DNA of 64,000 nt from Comamonas sp. lk (GTDB taxonomy: Bacteria > Pseudomonadota > Gammaproteobacteria > Burkholderiales > Burkholderiaceae_C): NCBI GenBank assembly GCA_945925985.1, contig CAMELV010000010.1:52894-116893 (forward strand). Direction: 5' to 3'. The notes below the pieces were generated by a model. That model saw only the letters and a program-made list of their open reading frames with translations. It did not search any database and was not told the DNA's origin. Shown piece by piece: positions 50,462 through 60,382 of this stretch. The first letter of the stretch is position 1. Each line of letters starts with the position of its first letter. Made by a program: the position numbers and the translations under genes.

Positions 50462-51535
50462 ATGATTCTGGTCACTGGCGGTGCGGGCTTTATTGGCGCC
50501 AATTTTGTGGTGGACTGGCTCAGTGCATCGGGGGAGCCGGTGCTCAACCTGGACAAACTCACCTATGCCGGCAACCCGGAAAATCTGGCGTCGCTGCAGG
50601 GCGACGCCCGGCACGTGTTTGTTCAGGGCGATATTGGTGACGCTGACCTGTTGCCGCAGTTGCTGGCGCAACATCACCCCCGCGCCGTGGTCAACTTTGC
50701 CGCAGAAAGCCATGTCGACCGCTCCATTCACGGCCCCGAAGACTTCATCCAGACCAATGTGGTGGGCACCACCCGCCTGCTGCAAAGCGTACGCGCCTAC
50801 TGGCAGGGCCTGGCCGATGCCGAACGCGCGGCCTTTCGCTTCCTTCATGTGTCCACCGACGAGGTGTACGGCAGCCTGGGCCCGGGTGATGCCGCCTTTA
50901 CTGAAACCCACCGCTACGAGCCCAACAGCCCCTACTCGGCCAGCAAGGCCGCCAGCGACCATCTGGTGCGCGCCTGGCACCACACTTACGGCCTGCCGGT
51001 GCTCACCACCAACTGCAGCAACAACTACGGCCCCTACCACTTCCCAGAAAAACTGATTCCGCTGATGATCGTCAACGCGCTGGCGGGCAAGCCCCTGCCG
51101 GTGTACGGCGACGGCCAGCAAATCCGCGACTGGTTGTATGTGGCAGACCATTGCAGTGCCATCCGCCGCGTGTTGCAAGCGGGCCGGGTGGGCGAGGTGT
51201 ACAACGTGGGCGGCTGGAACGAAAAACCCAACCTGGAGATCGTGCACACGGTGTGCGCCCTGTTGGACGAACTGCGCCCGCGCGTCGACGGCCAAAGCTA
51301 CCGCAGCCAGATCAGCTTCGTCAAAGACCGCCCCGGCCACGACCGTCGTTACGCTATCGACGCCCGCAAGATTGAGCAAGAGTTGGGCTGGCGCCCCGCC
51401 GAAACCTTTGACACCGGTATCCGCAAAACCGTGCAGTGGTACCTGGCGCATTCCGACTGGGTGGCCCATGTGCAAAGCGGGGCTTATCGTGATTGGGTGG
51501 CCAAGCAATACGACCCGCAGGCCAACAACGCGTGA
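50462..51535 (+). CDS. rfbB: dTDP-glucose 4,6-dehydratase RmlB
   Basis: A 357-residue extended SDR. Seen are [11 protein letters not shown], the TDEVYGSLG segment with the catalytic Asp/Glu pair, [12 protein letters not shown] (Tyr-x-x-x-Lys) and [18 protein letters not shown]. It makes dTDP-4-keto-6-deoxyglucose, the second step of dTDP-L-rhamnose synthesis. It is the first gene of the surface polysaccharide locus and overlaps rmlD by four bases. RmlA and RmlC are not encoded in the window. Confidence 0.95.
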   Translation: MILVTGGAGFIGANFVVDWLSASGEPVLNLDKLTYAGNPENLASLQGDARHVFVQGDIGDADLLPQLLAQHHPRAVVNFAAESHVDRSIHGPEDFIQTNVVGTTRLLQSVRAYWQGLADAERAAFRFLHVSTDEVYGSLGPGDAAFTETHRYEPNSPYSASKAASDHLVRAWHHTYGLPVLTTNCSNNYGPYHFPEKLIPLMIVNALAGKPLPVYGDGQQIRDWLYVADHCSAIRRVLQAGRVGEVYNVGGWNEKPNLEIVHTVCALLDELRPRVDGQSYRSQISFVKDRPGHDRRYAIDARKIEQELGWRPAETFDTGIRKTVQWYLAHSDWVAHVQSGAYRDWVAKQYDPQANNA

Positions 51536-52422
51536 AAATCCTACTCTTCGGCAAAAACGGACAGGTTGGCTGGGAGCTTCAGCGCAGCCTGGCGCCGCTG
51601 GGCGAGCTGGTGGCGCCGGGCCGTGACGATCCTGACCTGTGCGGCGACCTGAGTAATTTGGACGGCCTGGCGCGCACCGTACAAACCGTGCGGCCCGACG
51701 TGATCGTCAATGCGGCCGCGCACACGGCCGTGGATCGTGCCGAGAGCGAGCCCGAGCTGGCCCACGTCCTCAATGCATTGGCGCCCGGGGTGCTGGCGCA
51801 AGAGGCTGCCAAACTGGGCGCCTGGCTGGTGCACTACAGCACCGACTACGTGTTTGACGGCGGCGGCAGCCGACCCTGGACTGAAACTGATACACCGGCC
51901 CCCTTGAGCGTTTATGGCCGCACCAAGCTCGAAGGCGAGCGGCTGATCCAGGCCGCCTGCCCGCTGCATCTTATTTTTCGCACCAGCTGGGTCTATGCCG
52001 CGCGCGGCGGCAACTTTGCCAAGACCATGTTGCGTCTGGCGCAGGAGCGCGAGCGCCTGACCGTCATCAGCGACCAGTTCGGCGCGCCCACCGGTGCGGA
52101 GCTAATTGCCGACATCAGCGCACACGCCCTGAGGCAGTGCCTGCGCCAACCCCACGATGCCGGCCTGTACCATCTGGCGGCCAGTGGCGAGACCAGCTGG
52201 CATGGTTATGCCAATCAGGTGCTAGCCCTTGCCAAGCTTATTGACAGTGCTATTAAAATAAAAGCAACCGAGGTGACGCCGGTGCCCACCAGTGCCTTCC
52301 CCACCGCCGCGCGGCGGCCGCTCAATTCGCGCTTGGCTACCAGCAAGCTGCAAAGCAGCTTTGCATTGGCGCTGCCGAAGTGGGAGCAAGGGGTGGCGAG
52401 GATGGTGGGTGAGCTGCTCTAG
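51532..52422 (+). CDS. rfbD: dTDP-4-dehydrorhamnose reductase RmlD
   Basis: 296 residues, with GTG start at 51532 overlapping the rmlB stop (GTGA). Motifs are [31 protein letters not shown] and the terminal [14 protein letters not shown]. It reduces dTDP-4-keto-L-rhamnose with NAD(P)H to finish dTDP-L-rhamnose. The segment [16 protein letters not shown] before the conserved PVPTSAFP is encoded by an inverted copy of the dispersed repeat (52220-52269) in frame. Confidence 0.94.
   Translation: MKILLFGKNGQVGWELQRSLAPLGELVAPGRDDPDLCGDLSNLDGLARTVQTVRPDVIVNAAAHTAVDRAESEPELAHVLNALAPGVLAQEAAKLGAWLVHYSTDYVFDGGGSRPWTETDTPAPLSVYGRTKLEGERLIQAACPLHLIFRTSWVYAARGGNFAKTMLRLAQERERLTVISDQFGAPTGAELIADISAHALRQCLRQPHDAGLYHLAASGETSWHGYANQVLALAKLIDSAIKIKATEVTPVPTSAFPTAARRPLNSRLATSKLQSSFALALPKWEQGVARMVGELL
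52220..52269 (-). repeat. Dispersed ~55 bp repeat, copy F, inside rmlD
   Basis: On the minus strand it reads GGTTGCTTTTATTTTAATAGC followed after 20 bases by GGCAAGGGCTAGC. It is in frame. Confidence 0.7.
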
Positions 52423-52458
52423 TTGTTGCGCGTACTCGAAGCGTTTTGGAAAACACAT

Positions 52459-53322
52459 ATGAAAATCGAAGATGGTCGGAGCGACATGCTCGACCTACTG
52501 TTGGCCCTGGTGGAAAACGCAAAGCTGCTCATCTTGGTGCCTGTAGTAGCCGGCTTGGCGACCCTCGCCCTCACTTTTTTGCTACCGCAGAAATTTGTCA
52601 GTGAAGCCATTTTGGCTGTGCCAACACCCAGCAGCAGCAGTGGTGGCGGCCAAACTGCGGCGCAGGTGGCCTCCCTGATGCGTTCGCCATTGGTAGTAGA
52701 CCCTGTGATTCTGGCGCTTGATCCAGCCAGCGGCAAGTCGATCAACCTGGCTCGCCGAGAGTTTGTCGAGAACATGAGAGCGACAGTGGGCAAGGATGGC
52801 CTCCTGCGCTTGGAGCTGACCGGGCCAAGCCCCGCACAGGCGCAAACGCTTGCCAATGCGGTGATCGATGCGTGGATCAAGACCACAAAACCTGCCGAGC
52901 AGGACCGCAAAGACCTTGAAATTCGCCTGAGCTATGCCAAGTCTTCCCTGGAGGGCGTGACGGCATTAATGGCGCGTTTGTCAAAAGAATCTGCTGGCTA
53001 CTTGGCACAGCCCCTGAGTCGTGGGGAGGCTGGCACCACCTTGGCCTCCATCGGCGAACTGCAGTCTCGTTATGTTTCAGACATGCTCAGTTTGACGCGT
53101 GCGTTGCAGGGCTACACCCGTGATGTGGTGGTTCAGGCTCCGACCCTGCCGATTGACCCCGTCTACCCCAAAAAATTGCAAGCAGCCTCGCTGGTCGGGC
53201 TTGCCGCCACTTTTGCGGTGCTGTTGTGGGTATTGGCGCGCCGATCATGGCTGGCACTGGCAGCCCAACCAAGGTCTGCGGACAAACTGGCCCGATTGCG
53301 TGCGGCCACTAAATTGCAGTGA
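52459..53322 (+). CDS. Wzz-type polysaccharide chain-length regulator
   Basis: About 287 residues. An N-terminal membrane segment (LLILVPVVAGLATLALTFLL), a periplasmic helical domain and a C-terminal segment (ASLVGLAATFAVLLWVLARR) preceded by the Pro-rich PTLPIDPVYPKKL are the hallmark of Wzz/PCP-1 proteins. It sets the length distribution of a Wzy-polymerised glycan in the inner membrane. No kinase domain is present, so it is not a PCP-2 autokinase. The ATG at 52459 is used, and a TTG at 52423 would add 12 residues. Confidence 0.87.
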   Translation: MKIEDGRSDMLDLLLALVENAKLLILVPVVAGLATLALTFLLPQKFVSEAILAVPTPSSSSGGGQTAAQVASLMRSPLVVDPVILALDPASGKSINLARREFVENMRATVGKDGLLRLELTGPSPAQAQTLANAVIDAWIKTTKPAEQDRKDLEIRLSYAKSSLEGVTALMARLSKESAGYLAQPLSRGEAGTTLASIGELQSRYVSDMLSLTRALQGYTRDVVVQAPTLPIDPVYPKKLQAASLVGLAATFAVLLWVLARRSWLALAAQPRSADKLARLRAATKLQ

Positions 53323-53358
53323 GCCATCGGCATATGAGCAGGTTTTAAAGGGCGACAC

Positions 53359-53856
53359 ATGGGCCACTGGTATCTGATCCACACCAAAATTCGTCAGGAG
53401 CAGCTGGCGTTGCAAAACCTGGAGCGGCAAGGTTTTGAGTGTTATTTGCCGCAAATCCAGGCAGAAAAACTGTCACGCGGTGCGCTGGCTGTGGTGCTTG
53501 AGCCCCTATTCCCCCGGTACCTGTTCATCCGCCTCGGCAGTGGTCAGGACGGGCAAAGCTGGGCGCCGATCCGTTCCACCACCGGGGTCAACCGGCTGGT
53601 CGCGTTCGGCAATGTTCCCGCTAAGGTGGGGGATGAGCTGGTTGACGCCATCCGGGCACAAACCACCGGCCCGGACGGCCTGCGTCGTCAGTTTGAGCCC
53701 GGCCAGGCGGTGCTTGTCACCGAGGGGCCGTTTGCGGGCTTGGAGGCGGTTTACCATGGGAGCGACGGCGAAAGCCGCGTCATGGTGCTGCTGAACATCC
53801 TCAGCAAAACCGTCGAGCTGAGCTTGGTGCCCACCGGCGTCCGCAAGGCCAATTGA
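53359..53856 (+). CDS. rfaH: Transcription elongation factor RfaH (NusG paralogue)
   Basis: 165 residues. The NGN domain (WYLIHTKIRQEQLALQNLERQGFECYLPQI, LFPRYLFIRLG) leads into a C-terminal KOW segment (FEPGQAVLVTEGPFAGLEAVYHG). RfaH loads onto RNA polymerase at ops sites and suppresses early termination in long operons for lipopolysaccharide and capsules. Its place inside the locus, followed by a 177 bp gap and then the fcl-to-asnB series, suggests it drives the distal genes. I find no convincing ops site in that gap. Confidence 0.88.
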   Translation: MGHWYLIHTKIRQEQLALQNLERQGFECYLPQIQAEKLSRGALAVVLEPLFPRYLFIRLGSGQDGQSWAPIRSTTGVNRLVAFGNVPAKVGDELVDAIRAQTTGPDGLRRQFEPGQAVLVTEGPFAGLEAVYHGSDGESRVMVLLNILSKTVELSLVPTGVRKAN

Positions 53857-54033
53857 GCCAAGTCTTGTTCACTGAATTGCCAGAGCGCCTCATGTTGTCG
53901 GCAACTAATTTTATTGTGATGAAACCGCGTGCAAAAGCGCGCTATGCTCGTTTTGACATGGACAAAAATGCCGTGATGGTGATGATTTGTCGAGCCCATT
54001 GGTTAACCCCTGTGCCGATTTTTGAATAAGGCC

Positions 54034-55032
54034 ATGAACCAATCCCACAAAATCTACGTTGCCGGCCACCTCGGCATGGTTGGCAGCGCCATTGTGCGCA
54101 CCCTGCAGCAGCAGGGTCAAACCAAGTTCATCACCAGAACCCGCGCCGAGTTGGACCTGACGAACCAAGCCGCCATACAAGCTTTTTTTGAACAAGAAAA
54201 GCCCACCCAGGTCTACCTGGCAGCCGCCAAAGTAGGCGGGATCCACGCCAACAACACCTACCCGGCCGAGTTCATCTACCAAAACTTGATGGTTCAGGCC
54301 AACGTCATTGAAGCGGCTTTTCGGAGCGGCGTGCAAAAGCTATTGTTTCTTGGCTCCAGCTGTATCTACCCTAAGCTCGCCCCACAGCCCATGGCTGAGT
54401 CGGCGTTGCTGACCGGCGCCCTGGAGCCCACCAACGAGCCCTACGCCATTGCCAAAATTGCTGGCATCAAGCTCTGTGAAAGCTACAACCGCCAGTACGG
54501 GCAAAGCCACGGCGTGGACTACCGCAGCGTCATGCCGACCAACTTGTACGGCCCCGGCGACAACTACCACCCCCAAAACAGCCATGTCATCCCGGCTTTG
54601 ATCCGTCGCTTTCATGAGGCAAAGGTCAGTAACGCCCCCACGGTCACCATCTGGGGCAGCGGCACCCCTCGCCGTGAATTTTTGTACGTCGACGACATGG
54701 CCGCCGCCAGCGTGTTCGTCATGAACCTGCCCAAAGCCACGTTGGACGCCCACACCCAGCCCATGCAAAGCCACATCAACGTTGGCTTTGGAGACGATAT
54801 CACCATCAAAGAGTTGGCAGTGGCCGTGGGCCAAACCGTCGGCTACCAAGGCGCCATCGGCTTTGACGCTGGCCAACCCGACGGATCGCCACGCAAGCTG
54901 ATGGACAGCAGCCTGCTGAATGCACTCGGCTGGCGAGCCCAAGTTGACCTGACCCAAGGCCTGGCCCAAGCCTACCAAGATTTCCTAAAGACTGTCATTC
55001 CCGCATACGCGGGAATCCACCTCCCCGCCTAA
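54034..55032 (+). CDS. fcl: GDP-L-fucose synthase
   Basis: A 332-residue extended SDR. Blocks are [22 protein letters not shown] (catalytic Ser), [10 protein letters not shown] (Tyr/Lys) and [11 protein letters not shown]. It epimerises and reduces GDP-4-keto-6-deoxymannose to GDP-L-fucose. The last eleven residues ([12 protein letters not shown] and stop) come from a REP sequence (54994-55019) that replaces or extends the native C-terminus. The gene precedes gmd by one base, the reverse of the usual gmd-fcl order. The start is ATG 54034 after AAGG, and a TTG at 54022 is possible. Confidence 0.94.
   Translation: MNQSHKIYVAGHLGMVGSAIVRTLQQQGQTKFITRTRAELDLTNQAAIQAFFEQEKPTQVYLAAAKVGGIHANNTYPAEFIYQNLMVQANVIEAAFRSGVQKLLFLGSSCIYPKLAPQPMAESALLTGALEPTNEPYAIAKIAGIKLCESYNRQYGQSHGVDYRSVMPTNLYGPGDNYHPQNSHVIPALIRRFHEAKVSNAPTVTIWGSGTPRREFLYVDDMAAASVFVMNLPKATLDAHTQPMQSHINVGFGDDITIKELAVAVGQTVGYQGAIGFDAGQPDGSPRKLMDSSLLNALGWRAQVDLTQGLAQAYQDFLKTVIPAYAGIHLPA
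54994..55019 (+). repeat. Single REP sequence forming the 3' end of fcl
   Basis: Begins GTCATTCCCGC and ends GCGGGAATCCA around ATAC. It is the same unit as in the REPIN at 30663. It is translated as VIPAYAGIH. Confidence 0.85.
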
Positions 55033-55033
55033 C

Positions 55034-56173
55034 ATGCCAACCACCCCACCAAGCCACCCCAAAGTCGCCCTCATCACAGGCGTCACCGGCCAAGACGGCT
55101 CCTACTTGGCTGAGTTTTTGCTTGAAAAAGGCTACACAGTCCACGGCATCAAGCGCCGGGCCAGCTCGTTCAACACCCAGCGCGTTGACCACATCTACCA
55201 AGACCCGCATGTTGACAACGCCCGATTCAAGCTGCATTACGGTGACTTGAGCGACAGCAGCAACCTGACCCGCATCATCCAGGAAACGCAGCCGGACGAG
55301 ATCTACAACCTGGGCGCGCAAAGCCATGTGGCTGTGAGCTTTGAGAGCCCTGAGTACACGGCTGATGTGGATGCCATGGGCACCCTGCGCATTCTGGAAG
55401 CCATCCGCATCTTGGGGCTTGAGAAGAAAACCCGCTTTTACCAAGCCAGCACCAGTGAACTGTATGGCTTGGTGCAAGAAACCCCGCAAAAAGAAACCAC
55501 CCCCTTTTACCCCCGCAGCCCCTACGCCGTGGCCAAGCTGTATGCCTACTGGATCACGGTCAACTACCGCGAGGCCTACGGCATGTACGCCTGCAACGGC
55601 ATTCTGTTCAACCACGAGAGCCCACGTCGGGGCGAGACCTTTGTCACCCGCAAGATCACCCGCGGCCTGGCGAATATCAGCCTCGGCCTAGAAGAGTGCA
55701 TGTACATGGGCAACATAGACGCACTGCGCGACTGGGGCCATGCCAAAGACTACGTGCGCATGCAATGGATGATGCTGCAGCAAGATCAACCCGAAGACTT
55801 TGTGATTGCCACCGGCGTGCAATACAGCGTGCGTCAATTCATTGAGTGGACCGCAACAGCGCTGGGCATGCAACTGCGCTGGGAAGGAGGCGGCGTCAAC
55901 GAAGTTGCTTACTGGACCAACCGTCATTCCCGTGAAGACGGGAATCCATGCCCCCCCGAACCCATCGTCCGCATCGACCCCCGCTACTTCCGTCCGACCG
56001 AAGTTGAAACCCTGCTGGGCGACCCGACCAAAGCCAAGCAAAAACTGGGCTGGGTGCCAGAGATCACTGCGCAAGAAATGTGTGGCGAGATGGTGACGTC
56101 GGATTTGGCGCAAGCCAAGCAACATGCGCTCTTGAAGGCCAATGGCTTTAGCGTCAACGTTAGCCTGGAGTGA
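55034..56173 (+). CDS. gmd: GDP-mannose 4,6-dehydratase
   Basis: A 379-residue extended SDR with [38 protein letters not shown] and [16 protein letters not shown]. It forms GDP-4-keto-6-deoxymannose for Fcl. Between VAYW and [20 protein letters not shown] the normal short loop is enlarged to [16 protein letters not shown], encoded by a single REP sequence (55923-55948) inserted in frame. The catalytic part is intact, so activity is probably kept. Confidence 0.94.
   Translation: MPTTPPSHPKVALITGVTGQDGSYLAEFLLEKGYTVHGIKRRASSFNTQRVDHIYQDPHVDNARFKLHYGDLSDSSNLTRIIQETQPDEIYNLGAQSHVAVSFESPEYTADVDAMGTLRILEAIRILGLEKKTRFYQASTSELYGLVQETPQKETTPFYPRSPYAVAKLYAYWITVNYREAYGMYACNGILFNHESPRRGETFVTRKITRGLANISLGLEECMYMGNIDALRDWGHAKDYVRMQWMMLQQDQPEDFVIATGVQYSVRQFIEWTATALGMQLRWEGGGVNEVAYWTNRHSREDGNPCPPEPIVRIDPRYFRPTEVETLLGDPTKAKQKLGWVPEITAQEMCGEMVTSDLAQAKQHALLKANGFSVNVSLE
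55923..55948 (+). repeat. Single REP sequence inside gmd
   Basis: Begins GTCATTCCCGT and ends ACGGGAATCCA around GAAG. The unit is the same as at 30663 and 54994. It is translated as RHSREDGNP. Confidence 0.85.
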
Positions 56174-56300
56174 TTCCCAAGCTGCGGGAACGCGAACCAG
56201 ATCCGAGTTTCAACCAGGCTGTCTCCAGACCCAAGCTTTTTTAATGCTGACACAGCCGTGAATTGGTGGGTTAACACCCTTATTACTTTAGAGATTCAAA

Positions 56301-57641
56301 ATGAAAATTACGGTTATCGGGACTGGTTATGTCGGTTTGGTCTCAGGAGCCTGCTTGGCGGACTTGGGTAACGACGTGGTATGCCTGGACATTGATTGGA
56401 GAAAAATTCAATTGCTCAATAACGGGGTTGTGCCGATTCACGAACCGGGGTTGCACGAGGTGATCAAACGCAATGTTGCCTCGGGACGCCTGAGCTTTAC
56501 AACGGACGTGGCTGCCAGCGTTGCGCATGGCTTGGTGCAAATGATAGCGGTCGGCACACCATCCGATGAGGATGGTTCGGCTGATTTGCGATATGTCTTG
56601 GATGCTGCCCGCAATGTTGGCAAACACTTGAACGAATACAAGGTGATCGTCAACAAGTCAACTGTTCCTGTCGGTACGGCAGATAGCGTGAAGGCCGTCA
56701 TTGCCGACGAATTGAGTCAACGAGCTGACCACGACCTGAAGTTCTCAGTCGTCTCCAACCCCGAGTTTTTGAAGGAAGGCGCGGCCATCGACGACTTCAA
56801 TCGTCCAGACCGAATCGTGATTGGGGCAGATGATGAGCGAGCGATTCAAATCTTACGCGACATGTATGCTCCCTTCCAGCGTAATCATGACCGCCTGATG
56901 GTGATGGATGTCAAATCCGCCGAACTCACCAAGTACGCGGCCAATGCCATGCTGGCAACCCGAATTTCATTTATGAACGAATTGGCCAACCTCGCCGACA
57001 AACTGGGCGCCGACATAGAACAAGTACGCAAAGGCATCGGTTCGGACCAGCGTATTGGCTACCATTTTCTCTATTCCGGTTGTGGCTACGGTGGCTCGTG
57101 CTTTCCCAAAGATGTACGTGCCTTGAAACAGACCGCCACAGCGCTGGGGATGCCACTGAAAATACTGCAGGCCGTTGAAGACGTGAACCACGCACAAAAG
57201 TCAGTCTTGTTGGACAAAATTACCCAACGCTTTGGTCACGACCTGACCGGCAAGAACTTTGCTCTTTGGGGTTTGGCATTTAAACCTGGTACTGACGACA
57301 TGCGTGAAGCGACCAGCCGAGTGGTCTTGGAAGGCCTGTGGGCACGCGGCGCTGGTGTGACGGTCTATGACCCGGTTGCCATGCCGGAAACTCAGCGCAT
57401 TTACGGTGATCGACCAGACCTTCGCTACGCTCAAAGCCCCCATGAGGCGTTAAATGACGCCGATGCCCTGGTGATCGTGACCGAGTGGAAGGCGTTCAAA
57501 AGCCCCGACTTCAAAAAAATCAGCGCCCACCTCAAGCAGCCCATCATCTTTGACGGGCGTAACCTATTTGAGCCAGCAGCCATGCAAGCGCTTGGGTTGG
57601 AGTATTTCGGCATTGGTCGCGGCTTGCTGACAGAAAGATAA
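56301..57641 (+). CDS. UDP-glucose 6-dehydrogenase family protein
   Basis: 446 residues. An N-terminal Rossmann domain ([28 protein letters not shown]) is followed by the active cysteine in [14 protein letters not shown] and a C-terminal UDP-binding domain ([18 protein letters not shown]). Two NAD+-dependent oxidations turn UDP-glucose into UDP-glucuronate. The sequence is of Ugd type. Next to the WbpB/D/E-like genes it could instead supply a UDP-GlcNAc-derived uronate (WbpA role), and the sequence alone does not decide. It starts 127 bp after gmd and has four bases to the next gene. Confidence 0.92.
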   Translation: MKITVIGTGYVGLVSGACLADLGNDVVCLDIDWRKIQLLNNGVVPIHEPGLHEVIKRNVASGRLSFTTDVAASVAHGLVQMIAVGTPSDEDGSADLRYVLDAARNVGKHLNEYKVIVNKSTVPVGTADSVKAVIADELSQRADHDLKFSVVSNPEFLKEGAAIDDFNRPDRIVIGADDERAIQILRDMYAPFQRNHDRLMVMDVKSAELTKYAANAMLATRISFMNELANLADKLGADIEQVRKGIGSDQRIGYHFLYSGCGYGGSCFPKDVRALKQTATALGMPLKILQAVEDVNHAQKSVLLDKITQRFGHDLTGKNFALWGLAFKPGTDDMREATSRVVLEGLWARGAGVTVYDPVAMPETQRIYGDRPDLRYAQSPHEALNDADALVIVTEWKAFKSPDFKKISAHLKQPIIFDGRNLFEPAAMQALGLEYFGIGRGLLTER

Positions 57642-57645
57642 GGTT

Positions 57646-58710
57646 ATGAATTTCTTGAATTTTGCACTGGTTGGTTGTGGGCGAATTTCTAAACGCCACT
57701 CCGAGCTACTTGGCTTACAGCAGATACGCAACGCGAAACTGGTTGCGGTGTGTGACGTGGTTGCTGAAAAGGCCGAAAAGATCGCCCAAAATTTTTCAGT
57801 GCCTCATTTCACGGATATGCACGAAATGATGCGCTCGGTTGCCATTGATGTGGTGGTGGTTCTGACTGAAAGTGGCAATCACGCTAAACATGTGGTCGCT
57901 CTAGCCCCTTACGGTAAACATATCATGGTTGAAAAGCCCATGGCGCTGACACTTGACGACGCTGACGCGATGATCCGTGCTTGCGATGAGTCAGGAGTGA
58001 AACTGTTTGTGGTTAAACAGAATCGATTCAATGTCCCGGTTCTTAAACTGCGTACGGCTTTAGAGGCAGGCAGATTCGGAAAATTGGTTCTGGGGACGGT
58101 TCGCGTGCGATGGTGTCGTCCGCAAGCCTACTACGACCAAGATGCATGGCGCGGCACTTGGGCGCTCGATGGTGGCGTTTTGACCAACCAAGCCAGCCAT
58201 CACGTTGACTTGCTTGAGTGGATGATGGGCGAGGTTGACAGCGTATTTGCCATGAGCTCAACCGCCTTGGCAAACATTGAGGCCGAAGACACCGCTGTCG
58301 TGACGTTGCGATTCAGAAATGGAGCGCTTGGTGTGATTGAGGCAACCACTGCGGCACGCCCAACAGACTTGGAGGGCTCGATCTCGGTGCTTGGGGAAGG
58401 GGGGACCGTAGAAATTGGTGGATTTGCCGTCAACCAAATGAAGGTTTGGAATTTTTCAGAGCCAAAAGATGGCGATGAAAGGGTCATGACTGACTATTCG
58501 GTCAACCCACCCAATGTCTATGGATTCGGACACCAAGCCTATTACGAGCACGTCATCGACAGTATCAAAAAAGGTACGCCGCATCTTGTGGACGGGCTTG
58601 TGGGTCGCAAAAGCTTGGAACTTATTAGCGCCATTTACGAATCCTCAGAAACTGGCCGGGAAGTGCCATTGCGTTTTCGGGCCAAGTATTCCCGTCTTGG
58701 AGCCAAATAA
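57646..58710 (+). CDS. Gfo/Idh/MocA oxidoreductase, WbpB/WlbA-like (UDP-GlcNAc uronate 3-dehydrogenase)
   Basis: 354 residues. Rossmann motif ALVGCGRISKRHSELL, EKPMALTLDDADAM and the substrate helix WALDGGVLTNQASHHVDLLEWMMGEV. The LGCGRISKRHxE pattern is characteristic of WbpB/WlbA, which oxidise C3 of UDP-N-acetylglucosaminuronate. The partner aminotransferase and acetyltransferase are encoded close by. It overlaps the acetyltransferase by one base (TAATG). Confidence 0.87.
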   Translation: MNFLNFALVGCGRISKRHSELLGLQQIRNAKLVAVCDVVAEKAEKIAQNFSVPHFTDMHEMMRSVAIDVVVVLTESGNHAKHVVALAPYGKHIMVEKPMALTLDDADAMIRACDESGVKLFVVKQNRFNVPVLKLRTALEAGRFGKLVLGTVRVRWCRPQAYYDQDAWRGTWALDGGVLTNQASHHVDLLEWMMGEVDSVFAMSSTALANIEAEDTAVVTLRFRNGALGVIEATTAARPTDLEGSISVLGEGGTVEIGGFAVNQMKVWNFSEPKDGDERVMTDYSVNPPNVYGFGHQAYYEHVIDSIKKGTPHLVDGLVGRKSLELISAIYESSETGREVPLRFRAKYSRLGAK

Positions 58711-59204
58711 TGTCTCATCCGACATTCAAACAGGTCGGTGTTGTAGACGTCAGTTTTGGAAATAATGTGACGGTCGTGCAACCCACCAATCTCTACGGCT
58801 GCACCATCTGTGACGACGCGTTTGTAGGCCCCTATACCGAAATTCAAAAAGGTGTGAAGATCGGCGCTCGCACCAAAGTACAGTCACACGCTTTCGTTTG
58901 TGAACTCGTAGAAATTGGAGAAGATTGTTTCATAGGCCACGGTGTGATGTTCACCAACGACACATTCGCACAAGGCGGTCCTGCCAGGGGCAACAAAAAT
59001 TTGTGGCGAGTCACACGAATTGGCAACCGCGTCTCGATCGGATCCAACGCGACGCTTTTGCCGGTTGAAATCTGTGACGATGTGGTCATTGGCGCTGGTG
59101 CGGTGGTCACTCGTGACATCGCTATTTCAGGAACTTATGCAGGCAACCCAGCACGGTTACTCAAATCAAATATAGCCTCTTCTGACTTGATTGGTTCATT
59201 GTGA
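58710..59204 (+). CDS. Left-handed beta-helix N-acetyltransferase, WbpD/WlbB-like
   Basis: 164 residues of hexapeptide repeats (VSFGNNVTVVQPTNLYGCTICDDAFVGPYTEIQKGVKIG in outline) with the active-site block HAFVCELVEIGEDCFIGHGVMFTND. It acetylates the 3-amino group of UDP-2-acetamido-3-amino-uronate using acetyl-CoA, as a trimer in the cytosol. It is the third enzyme of the diacetamido-uronate branch. Confidence 0.88.
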   Translation: MSHPTFKQVGVVDVSFGNNVTVVQPTNLYGCTICDDAFVGPYTEIQKGVKIGARTKVQSHAFVCELVEIGEDCFIGHGVMFTNDTFAQGGPARGNKNLWRVTRIGNRVSIGSNATLLPVEICDDVVIGAGAVVTRDIAISGTYAGNPARLLKSNIASSDLIGSL

Positions 59205-59250
59205 CCGGTTAGCTTGTGCTCCCCAAAAAATTTTGATAATCAACCATCGG

Positions 59251-60375
59251 ATGCAGCAAGGAATCGCATTGACTACCCACCGAGACACTGAGCTAGACGG
59301 TCTTCGAGGTCTGGCTGTCGGGATGGTGTTGGCATGGCATTTCATCGGTATTCCGGCTTGGGCGACTGAAGGCTGGGGATTTCAAGCCTTGTTCCGTGTG
59401 TTCTTGTTGGGTGGTGCAGGGGTCAATTTGTTTTTTGTACTTTCAGGCTTTTTAATAACGCGCATCGTTATCACCAGAAAACAACCGAATTCGCGTTTTC
59501 TACTGACGTTCTACACACGCAGAGCCCTGCGCATCCTGCCTCCTTATTTTTTGCTGGTCGCTATCTTTTGGACGGTAGTTTGGATGGGTGGCGTCCAAAA
59601 TAATATATTCAACGACAAAATTTCGCTTTGGCAATTTTTGACTTTCACACAGAATTTTTGGATGGCCGAAAACGCCAGTTACGGGCCAGACGGCATCTCT
59701 GTAACTTGGTCGGTAGCGATCGAAGAGCAGTACTACCTTGTATTCCCGGTGGTGGCGCTCATATTGCCAAAATCACGATTGCCAGTTTTTCTGGCCTGCA
59801 TCGCGGTAACCTCCGTGGTGTGGAGAGCGTGTATTTTTGCGCTAGATCCATCTAACAACTTTCCCGCCGACTTGGGCACGTTGTCCCGACTTGATGGGCT
59901 TGCGATCGGAGGTCTCATCGGATGTGCATTTGATGACCCTCATTGGAAAAAATGGCTCTCGAGAAACCTTGTAGGCCTACGCCGCGCAATGCTCTGGAGT
60001 TTTGTGGTACTTTTTTTCGTCCGTCGTGACTCAGGATCTCAGATGGCCTATATCGGACATACAGTTCTGAATCTTTGCTCTGCTTTGGTCATCATCAATA
60101 TATTGTTACATCTTGGTTCCCGATCCGTGTGGGCGCAATTTTTTAGATCCAAAGTTTTGTGTTACTTGGGAAAAATATCATATTCTCTTTACCTGTTCCA
60201 TCCTATTATTCTCGCCACATTATTTTTGGTGAGTGGATACCCAAAAACGCTGGCAGGCTGGCCTCAAGTGTTACTGCTAATCGGCAGTTTCTTGCTAAGC
60301 CTTTGTTTCTGTCACCTGCTGTTTCATCGATTCGAAAGCAAGCTGATTGATTACGGCCGAAAAATACCTTACTGA
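59251..60375 (+). CDS. Acyltransferase 3 family membrane protein
   Basis: 374 residues with about ten membrane segments. The acyltransferase-3 start ELDGLRGLAVGMVLAWHF holds the catalytic His. RALRILPPYFLLV and WSVAIEEQYYLVFPVV are the other two family motifs. There is no SGNH domain. It O-acetylates a glycan or lipid-linked sugar at the inner membrane. Base use is clearly more A/T-rich than the neighbours (e.g. 59580-60240), a sign of transfer. It interrupts the wbpD-wbpE pair. ATG 59251 is used, and a TTG at 59191 lies inside the previous gene. Confidence 0.87.
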   Translation: MQQGIALTTHRDTELDGLRGLAVGMVLAWHFIGIPAWATEGWGFQALFRVFLLGGAGVNLFFVLSGFLITRIVITRKQPNSRFLLTFYTRRALRILPPYFLLVAIFWTVVWMGGVQNNIFNDKISLWQFLTFTQNFWMAENASYGPDGISVTWSVAIEEQYYLVFPVVALILPKSRLPVFLACIAVTSVVWRACIFALDPSNNFPADLGTLSRLDGLAIGGLIGCAFDDPHWKKWLSRNLVGLRRAMLWSFVVLFFVRRDSGSQMAYIGHTVLNLCSALVIINILLHLGSRSVWAQFFRSKVLCYLGKISYSLYLFHPIILATLFLVSGYPKTLAGWPQVLLLIGSFLLSLCFCHLLFHRFESKLIDYGRKIPY

Positions 60376-60382
60376 GCACTTT

